From the NCBI GenBank assembly GCA_013416795.1, contig RQSC01001252.1, positions 23,775 through 87,774 of the forward strand: a stretch of DNA of 64,000 bases, given 5' to 3'. The position numbers and the translations under genes were made by a program. This DNA is from Prasinococcaceae sp. CCMP 1430 (Eukaryota > Prasinodermophyta > Palmophyllophyceae > Prasinococcales > Prasinococcaceae). This document shows positions 49,812 through 63,800 of this stretch, piece by piece (positions within the stretch are counted from its first letter, which is position 1; each line of letters begins with the position of its first letter). The notes below the pieces were generated by a model. The model did not search any database. It had not been told where the DNA came from and saw only the letters and a program-made list of their open reading frames with translations.

Positions 49812-51170
49812 CTAGTATACGGAATCAGTCACGAACTTGTCGAGCGGCTTGCCAATCGCGTAGACGATGAAGCCCATCTCGCGCAGCCTATCGTGATCGA
49901 GGATGTTGCGACCGTCAAAAATGAAGGGCGGCTTGACCATCGAGTCGTACACGCGCGACCAGTCGAGGGTCTTGAATTCATCCCACTCGGTGAGGATGCA
50001 CAGGCCGTGCGCGCCGTCGGCAGCCTCGTACGCACTCTCGGCAGTCTTGAAGTCGTCCCTTCCCTCGCTCGGCGATGCAGGGGTGGTCTGCGGATGATCC
50101 CAGTCGAACTTGTCGAGCGCCAGCTCGCGCGCCATCTGCTCAGCCGACACCTGCGGGTCGTACACCGACAGCTTGGCGCGGTCGTTCATGAGCCCCTTGC
50201 ACACGTCAATGGCCGGCGTCTCGCGCGTGTCGCCGGTGTCCTTCTTGAAAGCGAAGCCAAGAATGCCAAGCTTCTTGCCGCTGACGGTGTTGAACATGGA
50301 ACGGATGACGACTCCAACGAAGCGATTCTTCTGGTAGTCGTTCATCGACACCACCTGACGCCAGTACTCAGCCACCTCGGGCAGGCCGTTGCTCTCGCAG
50401 ATGTACACGAGGTTGAGGATGTCCTTCTGGAAGCACGAGCCCCCGAAGCCCACGGACGAGTTGAGGAACTTCCGGCCGATGCGTGTGTCGCGGCCGATGG
50501 CGTACGACACCTCGGTCACGTCGGCGCCGGTCGCCTCACAGATGGCACTCATGGCGTTGATCGACGAGATGCGCTGCGCGAGGAACGCGTTGGCAGCGAG
50601 CTTGGAGATCTCGGCCGACCACAGGTTGGACAGGATGATGTTCTCGCGCGGCACCCAGTGGGCATACACCTCGACGAGCTTGGCCATGGCGGCCTTGCCG
50701 TGCGCGGTCTGGCGGCCACCAATGAGCACACGGTCGGGCTTCTTCAGGTCGTCAATGGCCGTGCCCTCGGCGAGGAATTCGGGATTCGACAGCACGTCGA
50801 AGCGGATGCTCTTGTCCGGGCAGTTGCCCACGAGCACCTTTTCGATAGCCTCGGCGGTCTTGACCGGCACCGTCGACTTCTCAACGATGATCTTCGAGCT
50901 GGTCGAGCTCTGCGCGATCACGCGCGCGGCACCCTCCCAATACGTCAGGTCGGCCGCCGAGCCAGCGCCGACGCCACGCGTCTTCGTCGGCGTGTTCACC
51001 GACACGAAGATGATGTCGGCCTTGGCGATAGAGCCCTCGACGTCCGTCGTGAAGAAAAGGTTGCGGCCGCGTGCCGCGAACACCACCTCCTCGAGGCCAG
51101 GCTCGTAGATGGGCAACTTCTGCGAGTTCCACGCGTCGATGCGCGGCTGCGAGATGTCGACCACGGTCAC
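49812..51170 (-). CDS. UGDH: UDP-glucose 6-dehydrogenase (first exon not found)
   Basis: The exon opens at 51170, directly after a CTGAGCAG acceptor, with [16 protein letters not shown]. It contains [12 protein letters not shown], the nucleotide-binding [38 protein letters not shown], the catalytic-Cys motif [10 protein letters not shown] and [16 protein letters not shown], through to the family C-terminus. UGDH oxidises UDP-glucose to UDP-glucuronate, the precursor of cell-wall uronic acids and pentoses. About 30 N-terminal residues, including the NAD-binding GAGYVGG loop, should lie in an upstream exon. I find no coding match between 51171 and the next gene at 51986. The gene is otherwise intact. 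Confidence 0.95.
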   Translation of the reverse strand: MTVVDISQPRIDAWNSQKLPIYEPGLEEVVFAARGRNLFFTTDVEGSIAKADIIFVSVNTPTKTRGVGAGSAADLTYWEGAARVIAQSSTSSKIIVEKSTVPVKTAEAIEKVLVGNCPDKSIRFDVLSNPEFLAEGTAIDDLKKPDRVLIGGRQTAHGKAAMAKLVEVYAHWVPRENIILSNLWSAEISKLAANAFLAQRISSINAMSAICEATGADVTEVSYAIGRDTRIGRKFLNSSVGFGGSCFQKDILNLVYICESNGLPEVAEYWRQVVSMNDYQKNRFVGVVIRSMFNTVSGKKLGILGFAFKKDTGDTRETPAIDVCKGLMNDRAKLSVYDPQVSAEQMARELALDKFDWDHPQTTPASPSEGRDDFKTAESAYEAADGAHGLCILTEWDEFKTLDWSRVYDSMVKPPFIFDGRNILDHDRLREMGFIVYAIGKPLDKFVTDSVY

Positions 51171-51660
51171 CTGCTCAGGTCGTGGTGCGGAGAGGCGCCG
51201 CGCGCGTCAGCGCCGGCGGCAAAGCGTGGGCCTGCAGCGGCGCGAGGAGGGCGCGCACCGCCGCGAGCGCTGCCTGTGCCGAGTCGAGCATTCAGCCTCG
51301 GCGGAGCGGCTGCGCGGCTCAAGCCTGCAGGCGCTCGCGCGGCGCGACGGCAGCGCGCGAGGCTTCTGCCCTTCGCCGCCCGTGCCCTCGCCCTCGCCCA
51401 CACCGGCTTCCCCCGCGGGCGACGGCGATCGGCGTCGCCGTTTTCCCGCCATTTTTGCGCCCAAGGGGCACCCCGCGGGGCGCGCGCGCGGACGCGCCCC
51501 TTCGGCGCGCGGCCGAAACGCCCGCCCGGGCGCGCAACAGCCCCGAGCGCCGGAGCCGGAGAAGCTCCCCCTTTTTTATTTCGGCATTTTCGCGTCCTTT
51601 CTCGGATCTAAAAAGAAAAGGAAAAAGAAAAACATTGGCACGCCCTAGCTGCTGCAGCTT

Positions 51661-51699
51661 GCTAGACTGGTGCTGATACTGTACAGTAGCTAGTCTAGC
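51661..51699. promoter_or_regulatory. Nested palindrome upstream of UGDH
   Basis: GCTAGACT (51661-51668) and AGTCTAGC (51692-51699) are perfect inverse complements, enclosing the 12-bp palindrome TACTGTACAGTA (51677-51688). The same 12-mer occurs at 18162 and 62161. Confidence 0.6.
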
Positions 51700-51985
51700 C
51701 ATGAGGAGGCCCACTGGAGGCCTGCGCGGCGAAGGTGGCGCGCTCACTTCAAGGCGCGCGTGCTGCACAGTACAGTGCGCGGATGGTCCGCTCTCCATGC
51801 GCCATGGCAACCCCGCGACGCGCGCCCTGGTGCTCGCACCATGGGTGGGGCGCGCACTTGGGCGGCGGAGGCATGGGTCACATGCGCAGCTGCGAATGCT
51901 GACCGGCACCATCTAAAGACTGCATGTTGGCCATACCGCGTGCACTTACCGCTAGCGCATCGCACCGCACCGCCCTTCTGCTTAG

Positions 51986-53032
51986 CTAGACGCAGATGCG
52001 GTACATGACATAACGCCCTGCTGTCTCCGACGGCCTGATGATGCGCACGACCTGTCCGCGGTTGAGCCCGTAGAACCTCGCAACGGGATCCGAGTGCTGC
52101 ACGCGCGGCAGCTGCGTCTCCTTGACCTTGTAGCGCTCGAGAAGCGTCTTCTTCTCGTCGTCGGACAGGATCTGGTGCGTTGGCACTAGGGTATGACGTG
52201 TGATGTTGACGAGCAGCTCCTGCTCCTGGAAGACCTCGAGGATGTACTTTGGAGCCATCTCCACTAGACATTGCTTGGCGAAGGGCGTCAGGCTCTGTTG
52301 CACGACCATGATGGCGCGGAACACCTGCTCGTTCTTCATCCTCTCTGCGAATTTCTTGATCTTGGCGACACCGACCTTGGCCTCCTGCGTGGGCGAGGCG
52401 TGCCGAGGTCGTGTGAGTCGATGCGCAGGCATGCCGCGGCCACGCGCGGGAACAACGCACATTGGTGCGGGCGTGTGCGCGGGGGGGGACAGCGCGAGTG
52501 GAACAGGAAGCGAGCGCCACAGGCGTCAGCAGAGGCGCAAGGAGATGGTGTGCAGCGCGCCGCTGGGAGGTGCCAACACACGGCGCCCACAACTCTCGAT
52601 GGGGCGCGAGCGTGCTGAGCAGCGCGCGCCCTATCGCCAGCGCAACACAAGGCAAGTGACGCTCGCGGCGAGGCGATCTGCGGCGCGCATGCGTCCTCAT
52701 GCTCCGCGGGACGGCACTCTCTCGCCGAAACGCAGCGGCGCCGCGCGGCGCTCGCTCACATCAGGAAAGAAGACAAAGATCTGCTCGGTGGGGTCGTCCT
52801 TCTTCTTGGCAAAGGCGGTCAAGTTCTCCCTGTCGAGTTTGCCGTCCTTGACGTACTCCTTCTCGAAATCCTCCTTGGTCATCTCGACCTCCTTGCGCTC
52901 GAGCAGGTAGTCACGCGCGACGAGCATCTCGCACGCCGTGCGCCGCACGCGGTAGAGCATGTTGAGCAGCTCCTTGTCCGCCTTGTCGCCGCCGCCCGCA
53001 CCCACACCGCCGCCGCCCTCCATGCCGGCCAT
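51986..53032 (-). CDS. RPB5: RNA polymerase subunit RPB5/RPABC1 (two exons)
   Basis: Exons 53032-52760 and 52384-51986 join in phase 0 across a 375-bp intron (GTGAGC..ACGCAG), giving 223 residues. The N-terminal jaw domain shows [23 protein letters not shown] and [11 protein letters not shown]. Exon 2 has [13 protein letters not shown] and the assembly domain with [57 protein letters not shown], nearly invariant in eukaryotes. RPB5 is shared by RNA polymerases I, II and III. An acidic/Gly leader precedes the domain; a second ATG lies three codons in. The gene is divergent from the SEC12-like gene. Confidence 0.97.
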
Positions 53033-53577
53033 CGCGCGCTACGCGGCGCAGCACGGCGCTGCGCGGAGCGGAGCGGCGCGACGGCCTCGCGCACGGCCGG
53101 GGGGAACGTCGCGCTCAGAACCCGGTGTGGCTCCCACGCCGCCGCCGCTGGCAGCCGCCGCAGCCCGACGTGCACGCTTGGGGGCGCGCGGTGAACGCAC
53201 GGAAGGGCGTGACTTTTGACGGCGGAAGCGCGCGAGGCGCTCTCAAACGGACCTCACAGCACCCGGGACCAATGCCCGCGAAACGGGTGAGGCGCAGGCG
53301 CAGGGGCGACGACCAGCAGCCGCCGCCGAAAAAGAAAAAGAAAACTAAAAAAAAAAACTGACGCGGGCGGAGCGTGCTTGCAGCACGGCAGGGGCGGGAG
53401 GGTGGGGGAGGGGAGGCGAGGGAAGGGAAGGCAAGGGAAGTGGGAGTGTGCCACACCGCCGTAGGGCGGCCCGGCGCAGCGCGGCGCACGGAGGAGGATA
53501 TCGTGCAAGGGTGGGTGAGAGCGGGAGGGGGGGGGGCTCAGTGGGCAGGCGCGCGCGCAAGAGAGAGAGAGAGAGCC
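53033..53577. promoter_or_regulatory. Divergent promoter between RPB5 and the SEC12-like gene
   Basis: About 545 bases holding an A-rich block with an A11 run (53347-53357) and a purine-rich segment (53395-53440, GGGAGGGGAGG-type). No further gene was seen. Confidence 0.5.
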
Positions 53578-54888
53578 ATGGGGCGCCGCAGGGGGATGGC
53601 GCCCCCGCAGAAGTACGGCTCGCCGCTCTTCTGTGCGGCGTGGGTGCCAGGTGTGGGCGACGGCGGGCCAGGCGCGGGGGGGTGCGTGATCGTAGGCGGC
53701 GGCGGCGGCGCAGGCTCGCACGGCGTCAAGAACGTTGCGCTTGGTGTCGCGTGGGGCGGCCGCGCGCGCCCCGACGGTGGCGGAGGCGCGCTCGAGATGG
53801 CGGCGTGCGCAACCGCGGACATGGGCGCCAGCGCGCCACAGGGAATGGCGGTGCACCCAGACGGCCGCGCCGCGCTCGTCGCGTCCGACGGAGGGGTGCG
53901 TGTACTCACCGTCGAGCCTAGCAGCACAACGAGCGGGGGTAGAACGGTGCCCACCGTACTGCTTGCGTCGCGAGCGAACGATGACGAACGCCTGGGCTCG
54001 GCGCTCGGCGGCGGCGGGTGTTCCGCGGTCGCCTTCAGCGCCGACGGGGCCAGCTTCGCCGTCGGCCGCGATGACGGTAGCGTGCGCGCATTCAGCTGGC
54101 CCGAGCTGCGTGAGTGCGAGGTGGCCGCTGGCAGTGGGCACTCGGACGCAGTCAACGCGCTCGCGTTTTCGCCAGATGGCACGGCGCTCGCCTCGACTGC
54201 GTCGGATGGCACGTGTCTCGTGCGGCGCGTGGGCGGTGGCGCCAACGCCAAGTTTGTTGACGTGCGCAAGGAGCTGCACGGAGGGAAAGGTGAGGGAGGG
54301 AACGGACGCGCCCGCGCCCGCCTGCGCGCCTGTGCGGGTGCGCACCTGCGAGCGAAGACTGACGCCCGCGAGCGCTCACGTGTAGGCTCGTTCCGCGGCG
54401 CTGCGTACGCCGACGGTGCTCTGTACACGGGTGTCAACGTCGGTGGCGAGGGGTTTATCACAAAGTGGGTGTACAACCTGGCCGACGCGACGCAGCTACG
54501 CATCGCCTCCAGGCGCCGCGTGTTCAGGGACGCGCTTACGTCCCTCGCCGCCGGTGGCGGCTCGCCTGCCGCAATCGCGGCTGGGAGCTCGGAGGGTGAC
54601 GTCTGCGTCGCTCGAGGCGCGGGTGGTGGCATTTCGCTCAAGGCCACCCACCGGGGCGCGCACGGCATCTTCGTCACCGCGTTGGCTGTACATCCGACCA
54701 CGGGCGCCGTGTCTTCGGTGAGCGCTGACGCAGGCGTGCGCGTGTTCCCTAGCTCTCGTGCACCAGGCGGTGGGGGAGGTGCGCTCGCCCGCGCCTTCTT
54801 CCTGATCGTGCTGATGCTCGCCACGCTGCTGGTGGCACTGCTCATCGGGCAGGCGCACCTGTATTTCTCCACACCGAGGTGCTCCTGA
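53578..54888 (+). CDS. SEC12/PREB-like WD40 membrane protein, Sar1 GEF (two exons)
   Basis: Exons 53578-54289 and 54386-54888 (404 residues). The N-terminal blade has YGSPLFCAAWVP, then VIVGGGGGAGSHGVKNVALGV, the glycine-rich GGGG..GVKN motif of SEC12/PREB. WD-type strands follow (CSAVAFSADGASFAVGRDDGSVRAFSW, VNALAFSPDGTALASTASDGTCLV) and FITKW. A single transmembrane helix near the C-terminus (AFFLIVLMLATLLVALLIG) leaves a short lumenal tail. SEC12 sits in the ER and loads Sar1 with GTP to start COPII coats. The 96-bp GTGAGG..GTGTAG intron is a multiple of three and lacks stops, so unspliced RNA would still be in frame. Confidence 0.82.
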   Translation: MGRRRGMAPPQKYGSPLFCAAWVPGVGDGGPGAGGCVIVGGGGGAGSHGVKNVALGVAWGGRARPDGGGGALEMAACATADMGASAPQGMAVHPDGRAALVASDGGVRVLTVEPSSTTSGGRTVPTVLLASRANDDERLGSALGGGGCSAVAFSADGASFAVGRDDGSVRAFSWPELRECEVAAGSGHSDAVNALAFSPDGTALASTASDGTCLVRRVGGGANAKFVDVRKELHGGKGEGGNGRARARLRACAGAHLRAKTDARERSRVGSFRGAAYADGALYTGVNVGGEGFITKWVYNLADATQLRIASRRRVFRDALTSLAAGGGSPAAIAAGSSEGDVCVARGAGGGISLKATHRGAHGIFVTALAVHPTTGAVSSVSADAGVRVFPSSRAPGGGGGALARAFFLIVLMLATLLVALLIGQAHLYFSTPRCS

Positions 54889-55045
54889 GCCACCTCCATC
54901 GCCGGCCCGCGCGCGGCCGATCCCAAGGAGGTTGTCAGATTGGCTGCCTGCCACCCACATGCTCACAGGCTGCTGAGCGGCGTCTTTAGGGTGAGTAAGA
55001 TAGGGTTGCAATTTTGAACCAGCGCCTGGGCCGGAGCATCAGGGC

Positions 55046-55058
55046 CATCAGAATGCAT
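55046..55058 (+). promoter_or_regulatory. Promoter-side motif CATCAGAATGCAT
   Basis: Variant of the recurrent motif, about 90 bases upstream of the BCAS2-like start codon. Confidence 0.45.
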
Positions 55059-55139
55059 GCGGGATGTGAACGCCACGGCCGCGGGCGCGCCACACTGCGG
55101 ACCGAAGGCGCCCCGCACGGCGCCGTCGCGGCGACCGCA

Positions 55140-59032
<3,893 letters not shown>

Positions 59033-59919
59033 GGTCGGCCGAGCGGGGGCGCGCCGCGGGCCCCACGCGGCCGGACGCACTCCGTCAGTCAGGGACTCAG
59101 GGGCTTTCAGGGCACCTCCGCGGGGCCATGCACCGCATCGAGCGCCCCATTCCAACCCGCATCCCCACCCGCACCCTCATCCTCATCCGCATCCGCCGCA
59201 ACCCCCCCCGGTGGCGGGCGCGGGGCTGCAATAACAAATAAATTGTCATGGCTAAGACAGCAACTGTGATGGCACCGGCGCGCGCGCGACTCTCCGCGGG
59301 TGCGCGCGATGACCTGGCGCGCCGCCATCCGCGCGGAAAAAGGCGCCGATCGGCCGGTCGCCGCCATCGGAAGAATTGGTTGGTCGGTGCGTGATGATGC
59401 GACGGGGGGCCACCTGGCATGCGGCAGATTTTTCCCCGTTTCCCGGGAAGAAGGAGGGGGGGTCGATCAGTCCGTCGGTCGGTCGGGTGGGCGTTGCGTT
59501 CCATCCATCCATCGGGTGCCGGCTGGCTGACATGGCAGCGCCGTCGTGCGCTGTGCTGTCGCTGTCAACTCCGGTCTCCACTGAGTCCACCCAGACTCCA
59601 GCCAGTCCAGCTCGCCCCCAGCCACGGAGAGCGGGGCAGATGTCCCAAGCAGACCTGCATTCAGGGCAGCCCGCGAGGAGGGTGGCCGGGCGGGGCGCGA
59701 GGGCGGAATGGAATGAACGCGCGCTGCGGTGTGGTGTGGTGTGGCAGATGCTGTTGTGCGCGTCGGTCGGGGGCGCGGGGCGGCGCGAGTCAGCGTGATG
59801 GACCACGTGGTAGCCATAGCGCCGCGCCGCGCCGCGCCGCGCCGCGCTCGGCGGCGGGGTGGGGCGAACAGCCGCGCTTCGGTTGAAGTCGACCCTGGCC
59901 CTGCTAGTGGGGAGGCGAG
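59033..59919. other. Intergenic region with short tandem repeats
   Basis: About 890 bases between two plus-strand genes. A degenerate CCGCATCC/CCTCATC hexamer array lies at about 59150-59200 and a (GCCGC)n array at 59818-59848. No gene is supportable. Confidence 0.5.
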
Positions 59920-61992
59920 ATGGGCGCGGCCGCCAGCAGCCAGTTGCGCCAGTGCCGTGGCGCGCCGCAGCTCGACGAGCGGCTGTGCAAGACGAGCGGG
60001 ATGTACCCTCCGCGCAGGGACATTGACGATCGCAAGCTACGCAATCTGATCCTCGCGGGGAAGCTCGCGCCGTGCTACCCGGGCAAGGAAGCCGAGGAGG
60101 AGGACGGCGAGGGCGAGCGTGCAAGCTGCGACGGCACGAGCGAGCGCCTGGACGAGTGCCCCATCTGCATGCTCAACTACCCGGCGCTCAACCGATCCGC
60201 GTGCTGCCGGCAGGGCATCTGCACCGAGTGCTTTCTGCAGGTCAAGCCCACGCCGGGCAGCGGCGAGGCAGCCAGGTGTCCCTTTTGCAACTCGGTGGGG
60301 TATTCCGTCCAATTCACGGGCGTCAAGAGCGCGGCCGAGCACGAGGCCGAGGAGCGCGAGCGTCAGCGCGTCGCGCTGGCGATTGCGCGCGCGCGCGCCG
60401 ACGAGCAGCGCGAGGACGAGGACGAGCTCAATCGGCGCGCGAGTGCACCGGCTGCCATGGAGTCGGCGCACTCGTCCTCGCCGGGCATGCCAGAAGCTGC
60501 GAGGAGCGTCGCCTCCCGGCGGGCGGGGCCGAGCGCGCCATCCACGGCGCGGACGCCGTCCAAGGCCGCCCTCTTGGTCGAAAAGGCCAAGCGACTGCGC
60601 GGCCGAGTCAGCTCGTGGGCGCGCTCGCCGACGCTCATCAAGGCGAATGGATCCGCACTCACCTCCCGTCGCTCGCTTCGCGCGGCCGCCGCGGCCGCGG
60701 CCTTGGAGGAGGTCCGCGAGATGGAGCGTTCGCGCGAAGAGACCATGCGGCAGGCGATGCTCGCGACTGCTGCAGAGCTCGAGCAGCGACAATTCGCTGC
60801 GGGTGGGACGCGCGCGCGCGCGCTCAGCGATGGCGCGTGGGCGCGTCGCGGGCAGGAGCGTGCGCACACGCGCCAGCGCCAGCGCCAGCGCAACCTTGCA
60901 CACCCGCGTGCGGGCACGGGAGCGCTCCCCGATGACCTCTGGGAGGCGGAAGTCGCTGGAGTGGACGCTGCCGTCTTGCAAGAGCTCGAGGATGCGGCCA
61001 TGGAAGAGCTCGCGCAGCGCGCTCACGAGCAAGCGCACCAACAGTTCGTGGAAATGGGACGGCACATGCGCAATGCGTTGCCCGAGCACCTGCTCGAAAA
61101 CGTGCGCAGCGGTAGCGCGGAGGCCGTGTCGGAGCTGGAGGAAGCCATGCTGGAACAGGCCATCCTGGCGAGTCTGGAAGACGCGGACGTGATGTCTGCG
61201 ACCTCCCCCGAAGATGCGAGTGCTGCCGGAGGCCACGAAGCCGATGACTACGTCGCTACAGTCGGCACTGATCAGCACTCGACAGGCGAGCAGCTGCTGC
61301 GCGATGGCCCCGTTGCGAATACAAACGATGCCGGGCCTAGTCATGCGACCCCTGAGCCTGAAGGCCGTGGCTCAGACGACTCGAGCGGCCAGCACGGTGA
61401 GCACGGCGCCGTGGTCGAAGAGTACGACTTTACTTACGAAGACGACTCTGAGGAAGGAGAGGAGGTCCCGGAGGAGGGATGCCCGCCCGCGGACGAAGAG
61501 CACGGCGCGGAATACGGACGGATGCAAGGGGGGGTGCGCAGGGTCCGCATTAGGGATGGTGGCGACGTGAACGACGAGGCTTCCGTCGTCAACATGGCAC
61601 GAGCGACGGCGGCAGAGGACGAGCTCGTGGTCGAGAGCTTATCCACGGCCACTGGCGGCGAAGACAGGCTGCTGGCGATTGACGTGAGCGTAGGCGCGAA
61701 GGGTAGCCAGAATTCTGTTGCACCCTCTGCTCTGGCAGCTGCCGAGATTGAGGAGAGTGCCGCAGCATATGCGCACGCGCACAGCACAGACGACTCTGCC
61801 CCCGCCGTGGATGGGGGCGCAAACGAGGCGCCCCGAGTCTCGAGAACCGCGTCGAAAGGACAAAGTATGGCCCCAGTGGAAGCCCTGAAGGACAGCCTCG
61901 ATTCGTATGATACTGTGCTTGCCGGCACGACCAAGCCCCAGACGGCTAGCGCGGGCGGCGGGGACGCGCAACTGGTCGCGCCGACGGCATGA
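59920..61992 (+). CDS. DA2/GW2/SIP5-type RING E3 ubiquitin ligase
   Basis: Intronless, 690 residues. MGAAASS is a good N-myristoylation signal. DERLCKTSGMYPPRRDIDDRKLRNLILAGKLAPCYPG, then the RING CPICMLNYPALNRSACCRQGICTECFLQVK...CPFC (about 80-127) and YSVQFTGVKSAAEHEAEE, is the conserved N-terminal third of plant DA2/GW2 and fungal SIP5. In plants DA2/GW2 limits organ and seed size by ubiquitinating DA1-type peptidases. The remaining 530 residues are disordered: Arg/Ser-rich, then a helical segment with two short repeats (MEELAQRAHEQAHQ, LEEAMLEQAILASLEDADV, resembling ubiquitin-interacting motifs), then acidic. Substrate unknown. Confidence 0.9.
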   Translation: MGAAASSQLRQCRGAPQLDERLCKTSGMYPPRRDIDDRKLRNLILAGKLAPCYPGKEAEEEDGEGERASCDGTSERLDECPICMLNYPALNRSACCRQGICTECFLQVKPTPGSGEAARCPFCNSVGYSVQFTGVKSAAEHEAEERERQRVALAIARARADEQREDEDELNRRASAPAAMESAHSSSPGMPEAARSVASRRAGPSAPSTARTPSKAALLVEKAKRLRGRVSSWARSPTLIKANGSALTSRRSLRAAAAAAALEEVREMERSREETMRQAMLATAAELEQRQFAAGGTRARALSDGAWARRGQERAHTRQRQRQRNLAHPRAGTGALPDDLWEAEVAGVDAAVLQELEDAAMEELAQRAHEQAHQQFVEMGRHMRNALPEHLLENVRSGSAEAVSELEEAMLEQAILASLEDADVMSATSPEDASAAGGHEADDYVATVGTDQHSTGEQLLRDGPVANTNDAGPSHATPEPEGRGSDDSSGQHGEHGAVVEEYDFTYEDDSEEGEEVPEEGCPPADEEHGAEYGRMQGGVRRVRIRDGGDVNDEASVVNMARATAAEDELVVESLSTATGGEDRLLAIDVSVGAKGSQNSVAPSALAAAEIEESAAAYAHAHSTDDSAPAVDGGANEAPRVSRTASKGQSMAPVEALKDSLDSYDTVLAGTTKPQTASAGGGDAQLVAPTA

Positions 61993-62160
61993 ATGAGCAA
62001 CACGCGCGCCATGTGGCGCGTACAAGCGCGAGAGTGCGCTCGCCAGAGCTCAGGTCTTCTACCGCCGCGCGCGACCAGGAAAGGCGCGCGAGCGCACGCC
62101 GCGGGTGGCCGAGCGAGCGATAAACCACCACGCACGCACCCCAAACGATTGCTGTGACAG

Positions 62161-62172
62161 TACTGTACAGTA
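62161..62172. terminator. TACTGTACAGTA palindrome between convergent genes
   Basis: Perfect 12-bp palindrome followed by CGTACGTACTGAACGTAATAATG, in the interval between the RING gene and the SpoU methyltransferase 3' ends. Position favours a 3'-end role here, though the same 12-mer is upstream of genes elsewhere. Confidence 0.35.
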
Positions 62173-62305
62173 CGTACGTACTGAACGTAATAATGCACAC
62201 CTGTGAAAGCTCTCGTGCGAGCATCGCGTTTGGTGCTGACGTATCACCTTCTCGTTATTAGGGGGAATGTGCGCATTTGCGAGCGGAGGTGGGCGACGCG
62301 TACGC

Positions 62306-63800
62306 TCAGTCAGCCGCCTCCGCGCCACTACCCAGCGCGTACATGAGTATACCGCCGGCGACTCCCACGTTTAGGCTCTCCATCGAGCCTGGGTCCTGCG
62401 GCACGCTCACACTGCCGCCAGCACACGCTGCCTTGGCCTCGGCTGACAGACCCTGACCCTCCGAGCCTAGCACAAGGCATACACGGTGCTCGGCCGACAG
62501 CGCCTGCAGAACGTCGCGCGCGGCCGCCGCCTCGTGCTCGTCGCGCGGCGGCTCGGCGGCGACGACGGTGAAGCCCTCAGCCTGTAGCGCCCTCAGTGCG
62601 GCGCCCGCCCCAGCTTTACTGTCGCCTACACGCAACGTGGGGAGCTTCGCCGCCGCGCCGCGGCCTGCGTATAGACGTCAGCACAAGCCACGCCATTTGC
62701 GAGCACATGCGCGGCGCTACGAGCAGCGGCGGAGCACGCACCTGCTCGCAGGCACTTGTCATTGAAGACGTCGCAGCAGTCGCCAAGCATGAGCGCGCCG
62801 CCCCAGCCAAGGGCGAGCGCGGTGCGCAGCAGCGTGCCCACATTACCAGGATCCTGCACGGTGTCGAGCGCGAGCACACGCTGCGGCGGGCAGAGGCGAG
62901 CAGCATCAGCCAGCGTCGGCGCAGCATGCGCGCCGAGCGCACAGGAGGCACGGGTGGGGATGGGGGGTGGTCCCACTTTCGGGGGGCGTCGCACGCGTGG
63001 AGCGCGCTCACTCACATTCATCGAGGCAGCCCAGTCGGGCGCGCTCGCAGCGTCGCCCGCGGCCGGCACCTCGACCTCTGCAACTGCCACGACGCCATCT
63101 GCTGAGCCCACTCCGGCGACCTTGTTCATGACGTCATCGGACGCGAGGAAGGTGGGCACCCGCGCGCCGCGCGCGCTGCCCTGCGCGCGGGCTGCAGCCA
63201 GGAGTTCTGCGGCATCCGCGTGCTGCTCGGCGCCATCGCGCACGAGCAACGTGCGTAGGCGCCGCGGCTGGACCGCGCTGTCGCCGGCGACGCGCACCAC
63301 GCACTCGGCAATGACGTCGGCTCCGACGAGCAGGGCACTGCCCGTCTCGCGACGCGCGCGGTGCGACGTGCGCAGCTTGACCAGGCGTTTCACGCGTTCG
63401 TTCGCCACCTATGCACGCGCACGAGCAGGGCGCCCGCAGGTGCGCAAATGGGTGCGCGTAGGCGCATGTCAGCGCCTCCAGAGCTCGCGTGCGCTGCGGG
63501 CCGCGGCTGTCGCCGTGGCCTGGACGTGAGCATTGTGCAGGCCGCGCGTCGGTTCCATGTGCCCCCACGCCTCCCTCCCTCCTACCCGCTTGCGCGCGCC
63601 CTCACCGATGTGAGGCACGGATGCTCACTCTGAGCGTCCCTTCGTCCGCCCCCGATCCCCTCGCCGCCGCCGCGCGGCCGCGCATCGCCGCCCTGGGCGG
63701 CTGCGGCGGCGGCGGTGGGGGTGGCGGCACCCCGCGTGGTCCCGCGCTTGCGCCGCGCGCGCTGCGCTGTGCCGCCACCTCCGCCACGCTGCGCCCCCAC
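62306..63800 (-). CDS. SpoU/TrmH-family RNA 2'-O-methyltransferase (four exons, start unresolved)
   Basis: Exons 63800-63606 (part), 63408-63016, 62880-62742 and 62664-62306 join in phases 0, 0 and 1. The first junction gives EHPCLTSVANERVKRLVKLR, the usual substrate-domain start. Exon 3 carries motif 1 LDTVQDPGNVGTLLRTALALG. The third junction gives LRAGRGAAAKLPTLRV. Exon 4 has motif 2 LVLGSEGQGLS and motif 3 VPQDPGSMESLNVGVAGGILMYAL. These enzymes have the trefoil-knot SPOUT fold and methylate ribose in tRNA or rRNA, often in organelles. The first exon frame is Gly/Arg-rich, opens with GTG after a stop and has no ATG, so the start lies in another exon. Confidence 0.9.
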
